64,000 nt of DNA from DASRDU01 sp046331565 (GTDB lineage Bacteria; Acidobacteriota; Blastocatellia; RBC074): the NCBI GenBank assembly GCA_046331565.1, contig JAXLQP010000002.1, positions 930,001 through 994,000 on the forward strand, given 5' to 3'. The notes under the pieces were generated by a model. It was not told the DNA's origin, ran no database searches, and worked only from the letters and a program-made list of their open reading frames with translations. A program made the translations under genes and the position numbers. Below are positions 1 through 8,876 of the stretch, in pieces; positions within the stretch are counted from its first letter, which is position 1, and every line of letters begins with the position of its first letter.

Positions 1-210
1 GATGTTTTTGTGATCCAGATAATCCACAACCTTTCTGGTCGCGGCCTTCAGATCAGCAAAATCAATCAGCATCCCGATTTCATTGAGCTTCTGCCCGCGC
101 ACGTAAACCTCGACACGATAATTGTGTCCGTGCAGGTTCGCGCATTTGCCCTGGTGCCCGCGCAGCAGGTGCGCCGAGGAAAAACTCATCTGAATCATGA
201 CTTCGTGCAT
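1..210 (-). CDS. queD: 6-carboxytetrahydropterin synthase QueD (3' end cut by window edge)
   Basis: The first 70 residues of a QueD/PTPS-family enzyme are visible, reading leftwards off the window. QueD makes 6-carboxy-5,6,7,8-tetrahydropterin from dihydroneopterin triphosphate in the cytoplasmic queuosine (7-deazaguanine) pathway. The zinc ligands expected for the family are present (His14, His27, His29 in the SSAH and LHGHN motifs) as is the catalytic Cys23 in KCANLHGH. The ATG at 210 is preceded by GGAGG 10 nt upstream, so the start is well supported. Another gene of the same pathway, queF, lies 40 kb away in this window. The C-terminal part is outside the window. Confidence 0.93.
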   Translation of the reverse strand, partial: MHEVMIQMSFSSAHLLRGHQGKCANLHGHNYRVEVYVRGQKLNEIGMLIDFADLKAATRKVVDYLDHKNI

Positions 211-528
211 TCGTTCCTGACCTCCGAAAACTGAGTGCAGCGAAAGTATAGCACCTGCGGGCGCGCAAAGTTGAATGGCTTGACGCTGCCCGTCTGATAC
301 CGCAAACTTCACGGCGCAATCGGCGGCCCCGCAATTCAAATTGACAACAGAATCGGCCACTCGTCACAGCTTTTCCGGCACGAGTGTTCACGCCACTGAA
401 TCCTGATACCTGAATCCTGATTCCTGTTTTCGACAATACACAGGAATCAGGATTCAGGTATCAGGATTCAGGAGGGAGACGATATTGAACACAGGCGCAG
501 GAAAGAGCTGTCAGTGGCGTACAGGATC
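211..528. other. intergenic region between divergent queD and idh
   Basis: No convincing gene is present. The stretch holds the queD ribosome-binding site (about 220-226), a TATACT that could be a minus-strand -10 box about 35 nt upstream of the queD start, and a perfect 31-bp heptamer inverted repeat at 396-471 (listed separately). A minus-strand open frame crosses it but shows no family and overlaps the repeat. Confidence 0.6.
396..471. repeat. heptamer-based perfect inverted repeat (CAGGATT type)
   Basis: Arms 396-426 and 441-471 are exact reverse complements over 31 bp around a 14-nt loop. The right arm itself is a period-7 tandem: CAGGAAT CAGGATT CAGGTAT CAGGATT CAGG. It lies upstream of the isocitrate dehydrogenase gene. 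It belongs to the family of short-period hairpins found at eight or more other places in this window. Confidence 0.9.
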
Positions 529-1548
<1,020 letters not shown>

Positions 1549-1553
1549 ATATT

Positions 1554-1618
1554 CAGTAAAAACAGGAAGGCCACATCACAGCACAATCGTCTGTGATGTG
1601 GCCTTCCTGTTTTTACTG
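1554..1618. terminator. bidirectional intrinsic terminator between idh and mltG
   Basis: A perfect 28-bp stem (1554-1581 with 1591-1618) and 9-nt loop. The arms begin with CAGTAAAAACAGGAAGGCC and end in the complementary TTTTTACTG, so either strand places a U-tract in the 3' arm. It sits between two convergent genes and could end transcription from both. Confidence 0.88.
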
Positions 1619-1622
1619 GCCT

Positions 1623-2729
1623 TTATTTCTGCGGCTGTGGTGCAGTGGCTGAAGGCTGCGCGGCTTTTTGCGATGCCTGCTGACGTTCAGCTTCGCGCAG
1701 TTTCTGCACGGCTTTTTCGTGTTCGCCTGATGTGGCTGAAAACTTGTGCGAGCCGTCGTTTTTGGTCACGTCAACTACGAAGTAAAGAAAGTCTGTGTCT
1801 GCCGGATTGAGCGCCGCCTGAATTGATCGTTTGCCGGGCGAGGCAATCGGGCCGGGCGGCAGACCTGCGTGCAGGTAGGTGTTGTAAGGCGAATCGCGGT
1901 CGAGGTCGCTGCGGTGAATGACGCGGTCTTTGCCCTTGCCGATGAGCAGCGCGGCGTAAATCACCGTCGGATCGCAGGCCAGCTTTTCATGCATCTTCCA
2001 GCGTTTGTGATAGACCTGCGAAATCGTTTCGCGCTCGCTGTCAACCTTCGCTTCCTTTTCAACCAGCGAAGCCATCGTGATCGCCTGCCGCGTGCTCATC
2101 CCAAGCGCGGCGGCTTTCTGCTGCAACTCCGGCGTCCAGACCTTGCGAAAGCGTTTGACCATCGCATCAATCAGCTGCTCGCGGGTGGTGGTCACGGTGT
2201 ATTCGTAGGTGTCGGGGAACAGGTAGCCTTCCAGATCCTTTGCCTGCGGGTCGAGGTCAGAAATCAGACTGACCTTCTTTTTGAAGAGCGCGAGAATTTC
2301 ATCCTGGCTCGGCGGCGACTGATTCAGGCCGGGCAGCGGCGCGGCCAGTTTCGCGGCGATTTCCCACTGATTGTAGCCTTCGGGAATCGTGATCGAGCGC
2401 GTGGCCACTTCGCCACGCACCAGTTTGCCGATGACCTGAAGCGGCGTGATCGGGGACTGAAATTCATAGGTGCCTGATTTGAAACTCTGCCCGCGCGCGG
2501 CGAGTCTCATCCACCACACAGTCGGCCATTCACTTGCCAGCACGCCTTCGCGGTGCAGTTGCGCGATGATTGCGCCCGTGCTGGTGCGCGGCTGAATGGT
2601 GATGATTTTTTCGGCAGCCTGGTGCGCGTGCGGCTGACTGACAGCGCTTTTGAGCCTGAACCAGCCAATCGTACCGGCTCCGGCAAGCAGGAGCAGAACG
2701 ATAATCAGAATGATGACAGCTTTCTTCAT
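1623..2729 (-). CDS. mltG: endolytic peptidoglycan transglycosylase MltG
   Basis: A 368-residue YceG/MltG protein. MltG is an inner-membrane lytic transglycosylase that cuts nascent glycan strands and is thought to set their length. An N-terminal transmembrane segment (about residues 5-22) is followed by a LysM-like region and the YceG domain. The catalytic-glutamate motif ASLVEKEA is near residue 225, with YLFPDTYEY, PYNTY and GLPPGPIASPG as further family signatures. The C-terminus is a Gln/Ala-rich low-complexity tail. The start was taken at ATG 2729 because the upstream in-frame TTG (2747) lies in poor context. It is 42 bp downstream of ruvX on the same strand, the usual mltG-ruvX neighbourhood. 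Confidence 0.93.
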   Translation of the reverse strand: MKKAVIILIIVLLLLAGAGTIGWFRLKSAVSQPHAHQAAEKIITIQPRTSTGAIIAQLHREGVLASEWPTVWWMRLAARGQSFKSGTYEFQSPITPLQVIGKLVRGEVATRSITIPEGYNQWEIAAKLAAPLPGLNQSPPSQDEILALFKKKVSLISDLDPQAKDLEGYLFPDTYEYTVTTTREQLIDAMVKRFRKVWTPELQQKAAALGMSTRQAITMASLVEKEAKVDSERETISQVYHKRWKMHEKLACDPTVIYAALLIGKGKDRVIHRSDLDRDSPYNTYLHAGLPPGPIASPGKRSIQAALNPADTDFLYFVVDVTKNDGSHKFSATSGEHEKAVQKLREAERQQASQKAAQPSATAPQPQK

Positions 2730-2771
2730 CAGAGAACCTGTGGGCAAATTGTTTGCCTGAATGTTGATGGA

Positions 2772-3230
2772 TTAGTCCTGCGGGAGGTCTGCTGAGTCGT
2801 CACCCCCCGAACTGATTGAATAAGCATCAAGATAATCACGCAGAATCACGGTTGCAGCGTATTCGTCAGAGCGTGCGCGCCGCGTTTTGAAATCAGCGCC
2901 GCTCGCACGCAATATTTCATCGGCCTCACGCGAACTCAGAAATTCATTGCACGTCACGACCGGAATGGCCAGTTGCGACTGAAGTTCGCTGATGAGCTTT
3001 TCGACCCGCAACGCGGCCTCGCCGCGTGTGCCATCAGCTTTGAGCGGCAGACCGACAACCAGCGTGCCGATTTCATTTTCAGCGACCAGTTGGATGATTC
3101 GCTCCAGCACCTGCCGTCGGTTCAGGCGCTGGCAGCGAATTGTGGTAAGCGGGCGCACGGTGATGCCCAGTTCATCGGCCACCGCCACGCCGATTGCGCG
3201 CGTGCCGTAATCAATTGCCATTGTCCGCAT
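2772..3230 (-). CDS. ruvX: putative pre-16S rRNA nuclease / Holliday junction resolvase-like RuvX (YqgF)
   Basis: A 152-residue YqgF/RuvX family protein with an RNase H-like fold, implicated in 5' processing of 16S rRNA. Motifs: AIDYGTRAIGVA with the first acidic residue, VVGLPLKADGT in the middle, and SDEYAATVIL carrying the C-terminal acidic pair. Length matches the family. It starts at ATG 3230 and ends 42 bp before mltG, so the two are probably co-transcribed. The C-terminal tail (SGGDDSADLPQD) is acidic and not part of the fold. Confidence 0.93.
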   Translation of the reverse strand: MRTMAIDYGTRAIGVAVADELGITVRPLTTIRCQRLNRRQVLERIIQLVAENEIGTLVVGLPLKADGTRGEAALRVEKLISELQSQLAIPVVTCNEFLSSREADEILRASGADFKTRRARSDEYAATVILRDYLDAYSISSGGDDSADLPQD

Positions 3231-3274
3231 CGGTCTACAGTATAAGTGATTGCGCCCGCCCGTGTCGCCCGCGC

Positions 3275-4474
3275 TTATGGTTCGTAAAAACAGCCTGAAG
3301 AGCCAACGCCCGTGCGGCCCTTATTAAAATCAACGCCCATCATTGCGCCCTTGCTCAGACGGGCGAGCGTGTTGACCGGCACGGGTTCAGCGGCATCATC
3401 CGGCCAGAGGAACATCAGGCGGATTTCCACTTTGCTGAGTTCATCAACTTCGGGCGGCGCGGCGATGAGTGGTTCGTAGGTCACTTTTTCCTGCAACAGA
3501 TAATCGGCGCGTTCGTTCTCAGGTATCGCGTCCAGATCGGCGCGAGTGATGGCGACCCTGACGCCGCTCCCGGCAAACGAAAAGAGCGGCTTGAGTACGA
3601 AATCGTTCAGATTTTCGGGATACGTTTCAAGATCGCTGACAAACCACGCGCGCGGCACTGTCGGATGGCTGAGGAAGGGCAGCGAGAATTTGCTCCAGCG
3701 AAAGAACCAGTTCGGGTGTCCGGCCCATTCAACGTCAAGTTCGTCGCGGAAGTCGAAGTTGAATCGCACCTGGCGGCTGACGAGTTCATCAACAATTGCG
3801 CGATTATAAATGCGGTGAATTTCGACCTCGCGTCCATTGTGCGTATAAAACAACCGGCGACCGCGCTTAATGATGTGAGTGATGTCTGTCGTGCGGACGC
3901 CGAGCATCTTTTCAGTGGCGATGAAATCGGGCAGCGTTTTCTGACGGTCGGGTTCAATTTCCATCAGGACGACGTTTTCAGGCGCGTGACGGCCCAGCAC
4001 GGTGCGGCGAAAGAGATTCAGATAGGCCTCTTCATCAAGGCCGCCGAGCAGTGATTCAAGGCCCGTCAGATCGAAGCTGCGCCGGTAAGCGTACGCCATC
4101 AGCACCTGAAACGCATAAAGCGAGGCCCAGGCCTGAAGTTCGATCAGTTTTGGCGCGAGGCGGCCTGCGGCATCGCGGGTGATGGCGAAATCCACCTGAA
4201 TAAAGTTTGGATGTTCTCCTTCATTCGGCGTATGGAATTCGGCAGGCACAGCTCTTTCAGAAGCCTTCAGGTAATCCGGTGCGCGAAGCTGCGCAATCAG
4301 CGTGCGAGCGGCCTGCTGCATTTCGGCCAGCAGATCAGACGGGACAAAAACCGGCGTCTCGCACATCCTGAATTCGATGCGGACACCGGTTTCATGTTCG
4401 AGCGAACTGACGAAGCGCTGATAACGTTCATCAGAGTACCGGGCATTGAATTGTTCACGCAGGGATGAAATCAC
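3275..4474 (-). CDS. ATP-grasp-like protein of unknown function
   Basis: A 399-residue soluble protein with no gene name I can assign. The C-terminal half has features of an ATP-grasp fold: FVLKPLFSFAGSGVRV resembles the nucleotide-binding lysine/glycine loop, LLQEKVTYEPLI resembles the hinge, and KVEIRLMFLW followed by VNTLARLSKGAMMGVDFNKG resembles the metal-binding end. The N-terminal half (EFHTPNEGEHPNFIQVDFA, LIELQAWASLYAFQ) is conserved-looking, which suggests a substrate domain. There is no signal peptide or membrane segment. The start is GTG at 4474 with a weak GAAAGG upstream. An ATP-dependent ligase role is inferred from the fold only. Confidence 0.55.
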   Translation of the reverse strand: MISSLREQFNARYSDERYQRFVSSLEHETGVRIEFRMCETPVFVPSDLLAEMQQAARTLIAQLRAPDYLKASERAVPAEFHTPNEGEHPNFIQVDFAITRDAAGRLAPKLIELQAWASLYAFQVLMAYAYRRSFDLTGLESLLGGLDEEAYLNLFRRTVLGRHAPENVVLMEIEPDRQKTLPDFIATEKMLGVRTTDITHIIKRGRRLFYTHNGREVEIHRIYNRAIVDELVSRQVRFNFDFRDELDVEWAGHPNWFFRWSKFSLPFLSHPTVPRAWFVSDLETYPENLNDFVLKPLFSFAGSGVRVAITRADLDAIPENERADYLLQEKVTYEPLIAAPPEVDELSKVEIRLMFLWPDDAAEPVPVNTLARLSKGAMMGVDFNKGRTGVGSSGCFYEP

Positions 4475-4603
4475 GGTCAGTGGCCTTTCGCTTGTGCCTG
4501 ACTTCCAGTCGGTCGCAGGCCGAAAAAACAGCCGCGCCTGAGTCTGGCGGAGATCACAGTTGAGTTGAAATCAGATTTTGTCCTGCAGCGCAGAGAAAAT
4601 ATT

Positions 4604-4631
4604 TTTACAGAGGAAATGATTATGCTATGAT
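4604..4631 (+). promoter_or_regulatory. sigma-70-like promoter
   Basis: -35 TTTACA (4604-4609), 16-nt spacer, -10 TATGAT (4626-4631). The predicted start of transcription (about 4638-4640) falls immediately before the first stem of the candidate leader RNA at 4641, which supports both assignments. Not tested. Confidence 0.45.
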
Positions 4632-4640
4632 CGCGGGTGT

Positions 4641-4730
4641 CAGACAAAAGGCAATGGTAACTATTATCCTTTGATTCGTTCTGCCTTTTTGCCGGATAAA
4701 TCCTCCTCTACCCCCGTTATCGGTTGTCTG
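4641..4730 (+). ncRNA. candidate structured leader RNA (three-way junction)
   Basis: Three nested pairings are visible by eye. P1 CAGACAA (4641-4647) pairs with TTGTCTG (4724-4730). P2 AAAAGGCA (4646-4653) pairs with TGCCTTTT (4682-4689), sharing two bases with P1. P3 CCGGATAA (4692-4699) pairs with TTATCGG (4717-4723) with one bulge. This makes a three-way junction that begins at the predicted transcription start. It matches no riboswitch consensus I can recall, and its function is unknown. Confidence 0.35.
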
Positions 4731-5073
4731 GTGTGCCGCCCCTGAATGTTGTTCTCATATCCTCCTCTAAGCAGTTTGCACTAGTGGCAGTTTCATTGAC
4801 GTTTTTTCTCAGGATCAGCCCCATCTCGTGACGCATGGATTTTATCAATCCTTTGCCACGAATCCACAAAATCAGTTGGTCACACTGAGGCCATCAAACA
4901 GAGCGCTGACTTCATTGACCGGAGTCACGCCGACAAATCTCAGTGCAGACCGTAACAGCAGAGTTGATCAGCTATCCGGGCAGCGCAGTCCCGCATCTGA
5001 CCGGATGTCAGCGCAGGAACTTTTGTGGGATTACACCAGCCCAGGCTGGTCAGACACCAGGGAGAGAAGCCAT

Positions 5074-5355
5074 ATGAGTGCAGCTTTACACCTCATCAAT
5101 CAGCCGGTTACATCCTCCGTCAGCGAAGCAGCCGTCGAGCGCACGCTTGATAACATTGCTTCTTTCGATCAGTCGCCGGAACAGCGGCTGCGTCGCGCCC
5201 AGGACTATATCGCCCAGCTTCAAAGTGAAGTTCGCACCCTGCGTGAGGAACTTGCCAGAGCCGAGCGGTCAGTCGAACATCGTGACACACTGCTGCGCAA
5301 CGCACTGCAACGTGAACAGGAATTGCGGGCCGAACTCGTCAGAGGCTTGTTTTAG
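5074..5355 (+). CDS. small coiled-coil protein of unknown function
   Basis: A 93-residue acidic protein. The second half (RLRRAQDYIAQLQSEVRTLR and on to the end) is a heptad-rich coiled coil with many Glu, Arg, Gln and Leu; the N-terminal third is Ser/Ala-rich. No signal peptide or membrane segment is seen. I place the start at ATG 5074 because AGGGAG lies 9 nt upstream. An upstream in-frame GTG at 4828 would add 82 residues of Thr/Ser/Gln-rich sequence with near-random third codon positions. The roughly 430-nt leader with promoter and candidate RNA structure suggests post-transcriptional control. No family recognised. Confidence 0.6.
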   Translation: MSAALHLINQPVTSSVSEAAVERTLDNIASFDQSPEQRLRRAQDYIAQLQSEVRTLREELARAERSVEHRDTLLRNALQREQELRAELVRGLF

Positions 5356-5672
5356 GCAACAGCTTCGCACTCTGCCTGCTGCACCGCCCTGTGCAGTTTT
5401 GCCCGGCAGACTGCGCCCTTCCGCCTGCCCCCGTCGCCACTGATTTTCCCGCATTCCTCACGCGCTCGAGTCCCCGTTGTCACGATCATCCGACGCTGTT
5501 CGCAATCAGCGCCGCCCCCGGTAAAAGCCTTTCTTCGCCCGTTGTGGTGAAGTGTGTCCGCCCGGCGCTGACCGCTCAAAAAAACAACGCGGGAATCATC
5601 AGCCGCGCGCTGCCACTTTGTCGGCAGCAGCCTCAACCGATGATCCCCGCTGAAACTTCGAACGATCTGCCT
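5356..5672. other. intergenic region between convergent genes
   Basis: 317 bp with no gene I would support. Short open frames exist in several frames but have no recognisable domain or ribosome-binding site. The region carries a minus-strand terminator-like hairpin at 5578-5650 and is otherwise C-rich and featureless. Confidence 0.55.
5578..5650 (-). terminator. intrinsic terminator for the PilZ gene
   Basis: GCGGGAATCATC (5589-5600) pairs with GATGATCCCCGC (5639-5650) with one mismatch, and an inner CTGCC/GGCAG stem caps it. On the minus strand the hairpin is followed by GTTG and seven U (complement of 5578-5584). It lies 23 bp past the PilZ stop codon. Confidence 0.5.
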
Positions 5673-6356
5673 TTATTTCGCCGGGCGCACATCCCACTGC
5701 GAGAGTGCTGATACCGCCATGCCGACGACTACCCAGCGTTTCGGAGTTGACAGAAACTGCAATCCGACGCGCCACTGATCATCGCGGGCATGGGCATATT
5801 TGACGACCCCTTCAGTCTGAAACTGCCCGTCAAGTCCGGTCAGGCGCACGACCTCGCCAACCCCGACTTCGTGACTGAGCCGGATGCAGACGCCGCGACG
5901 GCTGACATCTTCCGTGTAAACTTCTTCCTCAAACGGCTGCCCCACCTGATCCTTGCCGCTGATCAGCAGTTTGAGTGAAAGCTGCAACCTGGTGTCGCGG
6001 GTTGGCAGGTCAGGATTCTGATCCAGCGACGAGGCGTTGTTGTTTTCAACCGCCTCGGCCACGATCTTCAGATCGCTTTCCGCAATCTCAAAAAATCTGA
6101 TGCCGACGCCGACGCCGGGATGCACAAAACGAACCTGCCCGGTCGCCTGAACTGATGTCCGGTTCGGCAATCCCGTAATGCGCATATGCACAAGCGCCCC
6201 GACCTTGAGCGGCAGTCGCGTGGCGATGAAAATTCCGCCGAGGCTCAGATTAGTGGCCTTGACGCGATAAGTTTCGCCCTGACAGAACAGGCTGACCGGA
6301 AACAATCCTTCCACACGCCGGTAGCGACGTGATTCTGACTTATTTTCACTGGACAT
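5673..6356 (-). CDS. tandem PilZ-domain protein (c-di-GMP receptor candidate)
   Basis: A 227-residue cytoplasmic protein with two PilZ-like domains. The first (about residues 8-105) has the arginine-rich RRYRRVEG and NLSLGGIFI, matching the RxxxR and (D/N)xSxxG c-di-GMP-binding signature. The second (about 115-220) has EDVSRRGVCIRL, and only a degenerate arginine motif around RDTRL, so it may be structural. PilZ proteins bind cyclic di-GMP and change motility, exopolysaccharide or secretion; the output here is unknown. A diguanylate cyclase gene lies 5 kb away (11182), but linkage is not close enough to prove partnership. Confidence 0.8.
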   Translation of the reverse strand: MSSENKSESRRYRRVEGLFPVSLFCQGETYRVKATNLSLGGIFIATRLPLKVGALVHMRITGLPNRTSVQATGQVRFVHPGVGVGIRFFEIAESDLKIVAEAVENNNASSLDQNPDLPTRDTRLQLSLKLLISGKDQVGQPFEEEVYTEDVSRRGVCIRLSHEVGVGEVVRLTGLDGQFQTEGVVKYAHARDDQWRVGLQFLSTPKRWVVVGMAVSALSQWDVRPAK

Positions 6357-6484
6357 ATCTCTTACCCCGCTTTGTGTATTGCTGCGAAACGCTGACCGGG
6401 GGGACAGGCATCCGGCAGGACAATTAGTAACCGCTTCCTGTGAACTATCTGTTCCAAACTGATGATGAAGATTTGGCAGCCGAA

Positions 6485-7684
6485 TTAATCGAGGCTGGCG
6501 AGAGCAAGCACGAGGGCGACTGCGGCAAGACTGGCGCAGAGCCAGAAGGGTGCGGCGAGGCCGAATGCGCCGAGCATGGAAAATCCCCAGGCGGGGCCGA
6601 TGAAACGCGCCAGGCTGCCAACGGACTGCGTAATGCCGAGCGTGCTGCCCTGCCTTTCAACGGCTGCGCGCCGCGAAATCAGCGCAGGCAGCAGACTGCT
6701 CGTGAGCGCGCTGCCAATCGTCAGCAGGCCGACGACAATCAGCAGGTGAGTCGTGCTGACCACTTCACCCACCAGCGCCGATGAAATCAGCATCACTACC
6801 AGCCCGACAATCAGCAGTCTTTTTTCACCGAACTGCTTTGTCAGCCTGCCGATCAGCCCGCCCTGCACGACGGCGGCAATCAGGCCGAAATAGACAAACA
6901 GCCGCCCGACCTGCTGCGGTGAATAACCGTAACGTTCCTTGGCAAAGAGTGAAAAGGTCGGCTGGTAAGTGGCGAACGCCAGCGTCAGGACAAAATAGAT
7001 CAGCACCAGCATCCGCAGTTCCGGCAGGCGCACGGCTTCGGTCAGTTCGTGAAAGCGGCTGCTCGTCTGTGCCGATTCACGAAACTGCGCGCGGCGTTCA
7101 GCCGTCAGCGATTCGGGCAGCAGAAAATAAATTGAGATGACATTGAAGAGCGCCAGCGCCGCCGCAAAATAAAAAGGCGCATTCAGGCCGAAGTGGCTCA
7201 GTTCGCCGCCAATCGCCGGGCCGAGAATGAAACCGAGGCCGAAGCCCGCGCCGATCAGTCCCATGCCGCGCGCGCGCTCTTCGGGCGGCGTGACATCGGC
7301 AATGTAAGCCTGCGCCGTCGAAATGTTGCCGCCCGTGATGCCATCGAAAATGCGCGCCGCAAAAAGCAGCCACAGCGAATCAGCCAGCCCCATCGCCAGA
7401 AAGCCGAGCGACGTGCCGAGCATACTCAGCAGCAGCACCGGCCTGCGTCCGATGCGATCAGACCACCGCCCCAGAATCGGCGTAAAAATCAGTTGCGCGA
7501 GCGAATAACAACCCATCAGCCATCCGATCACCGCCGGACTGGCATTGAATTTTGACGATTCGGCATAGAGCGGCAGAATCGGAATCACAATTCCGAAGCC
7601 GATCAGATCAATCAGGATGGTCAGAAAAATCAGCAGCAGCGGCGACATCCGGCTGACTCTGTTCTGTGGCTGAACCTCTTGCAT
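6485..7684 (-). CDS. MFS drug-type exporter (TetA/DHA1-like)
   Basis: A 399-residue, 12-helix major facilitator. Motif A (GRWSDRIGRRPVLL) lies between helices 2 and 3 and the antiporter motif C (GAGFGLGFILGPAIGG) is in helix 5. The overall pattern resembles the tetracycline-resistance TetA / DHA1 family of proton antiporters. The substrate cannot be read from sequence, and a housekeeping efflux role is as likely as resistance. The ATG at 7684 is only 5 bp from a heptamer repeat and lacks a Shine-Dalgarno sequence; an internal ATG at 7648 just before the first helix is an alternative. Confidence 0.85.
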   Translation of the reverse strand: MQEVQPQNRVSRMSPLLLIFLTILIDLIGFGIVIPILPLYAESSKFNASPAVIGWLMGCYSLAQLIFTPILGRWSDRIGRRPVLLLSMLGTSLGFLAMGLADSLWLLFAARIFDGITGGNISTAQAYIADVTPPEERARGMGLIGAGFGLGFILGPAIGGELSHFGLNAPFYFAAALALFNVISIYFLLPESLTAERRAQFRESAQTSSRFHELTEAVRLPELRMLVLIYFVLTLAFATYQPTFSLFAKERYGYSPQQVGRLFVYFGLIAAVVQGGLIGRLTKQFGEKRLLIVGLVVMLISSALVGEVVSTTHLLIVVGLLTIGSALTSSLLPALISRRAAVERQGSTLGITQSVGSLARFIGPAWGFSMLGAFGLAAPFWLCASLAAVALVLALASLD

Positions 7685-7689
7685 GAAGA

Positions 7690-7779
7690 CAGTGGTTAGT
7701 GGTCAGTGGTTAGTGGTTAGTGATCGGAACAGAACTCAGGTTCTTTACTGACCACTGTCCACTAACCACTGTCCACTGT
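7690..7779. repeat. heptamer-based inverted repeat (CAGTGGT type)
   Basis: The left arm 7690-7724 is five units: CAGTGGT TAGTGGT CAGTGGT TAGTGGT TAGTGAT. The right arm (about 7747-7779) is the complementary ACTGACC ACTGTCC ACTAACC ACTGTCC ACTG. The arms pair imperfectly. The element fills the whole gap between the MFS start codon and the ilvE stop codon. It shares its unit with the repeat at 60945-61042. Confidence 0.88.
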
Positions 7780-8703
7780 TTATTTCACAAACGTCAGCCA
7801 TTCGCCGGGAGCTTCGCGGTGGCCGGTGACGGTGTCAAAGTAGGCTTTCTGAATTTCGCGCGTGACGGGGCCGCATTCGCCCCTGCCGATTTTGATGCGG
7901 TCAATGCTGCGCACCGGAGTCACCTCGGCGGCAGTGCCGGTGAAGAATATTTCATCGGCAATGTAAAGCGCCGCGCGCGGAAGCTGGCTTTCTCTGACTT
8001 CGTAACCCAGATTGCGCGCAATCTGAATAATCGAATCGCGCGTGATGCCGGGCAGAATCGCGGAACTGAGCGGCGGCGTGTGAATCACTCCGTCTCTGAC
8101 CAGAAAGATGTTTTCGCTGCTGCCTTCGCTGACCATGCCTTCGGTGTCGAGCGCGATGCCTTCGGCAAAGCCGTTGACCAGAGATTCCATTTTGATGAGC
8201 TGCGCGTTCATATAATTCGCGCCCGCCTTGGCCGTCGCAGGCAGCGTGTTCGGATGCATGCGCGCCCAGGTCGCCACACAGACATCCACGCCCTGTTCGA
8301 CCGAATCAGCGCCGAGGTAACGTTCCCACACCCAGCTTGAAATGTATGACTCAATCGGCAGCGGCAGCGGGTTGACGCCAAAGCTGCCGTACCCGCGAAA
8401 GATCAGCGGGCGAATGTAACACTCGCTGAATTCGTTGACGCGCACGACTTCAATGCAGGCGTTGACGAAATCATCAACTGAATATTCGGTGTCCATCCGG
8501 TAGATGTGACACGAATCGTGCAGCCGCTGAATGTGTTCGCGCAGCCGGAAGATGGCCGGGCCGTGCGGCGTCGCGTAACAGCGAATGCCTTCAAAAATTG
8601 ACGAAGCGTAATTGACCACATGCGACATCACGTGAATTTTCGCGTCGTCCCAGTCAATCATTTTGCCGTTGTGCCAGATTTTTCTGGCGTGCTGTGTCGC
8701 CAT
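7780..8703 (-). CDS. ilvE: branched-chain amino acid aminotransferase
   Basis: A 307-residue class IV (fold-type IV) PLP aminotransferase. IlvE catalyses the last step of Ile, Leu and Val synthesis and the first step of their breakdown, using glutamate/2-oxoglutarate. Signatures: IFEGIRCYATPHGPAIFRLREH at the N-terminus (substrate side), FGVNPLPLPIESYI, the PLP lysine in TAKAGANYMNAQL (about residue 159), and EGSSENIFLVRDG with FFTGTAAEVTPV at the phosphate-binding end. Length is normal. AAGGAG precedes the ATG at 8703. It is divergent from folD. Confidence 0.95.
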   Translation of the reverse strand: MATQHARKIWHNGKMIDWDDAKIHVMSHVVNYASSIFEGIRCYATPHGPAIFRLREHIQRLHDSCHIYRMDTEYSVDDFVNACIEVVRVNEFSECYIRPLIFRGYGSFGVNPLPLPIESYISSWVWERYLGADSVEQGVDVCVATWARMHPNTLPATAKAGANYMNAQLIKMESLVNGFAEGIALDTEGMVSEGSSENIFLVRDGVIHTPPLSSAILPGITRDSIIQIARNLGYEVRESQLPRAALYIADEIFFTGTAAEVTPVRSIDRIKIGRGECGPVTREIQKAYFDTVTGHREAPGEWLTFVK

Positions 8704-8876
8704 TGATGCTTGCTCCTTAAACTGCTCGCAGCAGGTGAAGTAAAAGTTGTCGGGGAATCAGCGCAGTAGTTTGTCATCTTAGCCGCAGTCGCCGGGGTCA
8801 GCAAGCGCACAGCAGTTGTGCTAAGATGCGCGCCTTCCGGGTTTACTTATTCCTGACCATATTTACTGGAGACAAC

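Larger units (their letters stand above)
4475..5073. other. long intergenic/leader region upstream of the coiled-coil gene
   Basis: Nearly 600 bp without a convincing gene. It contains a sigma-70-like promoter (4604-4631), a candidate three-way-junction RNA (4641-4730), two exact copies of the pyrimidine decamer TCCTCCTCTA (4701-4710 and 4760-4769; its complement resembles a Shine-Dalgarno core), and a T6 run at 4802-4807. An open frame from a GTG at 4828 runs into the downstream gene, but its codon third positions look random and the real start is probably 5074. Confidence 0.5.

Noticed and set aside
80..436. Minus-strand open frame across the queD start and the 396 repeat
   Set aside because: Overlaps queD in another frame and the palindrome; no domain.
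4828..5073. N-terminal extension of the coiled-coil gene from a GTG
   Set aside because: Random-looking third codon positions and no Shine-Dalgarno; AGGGAG fits ATG 5074.
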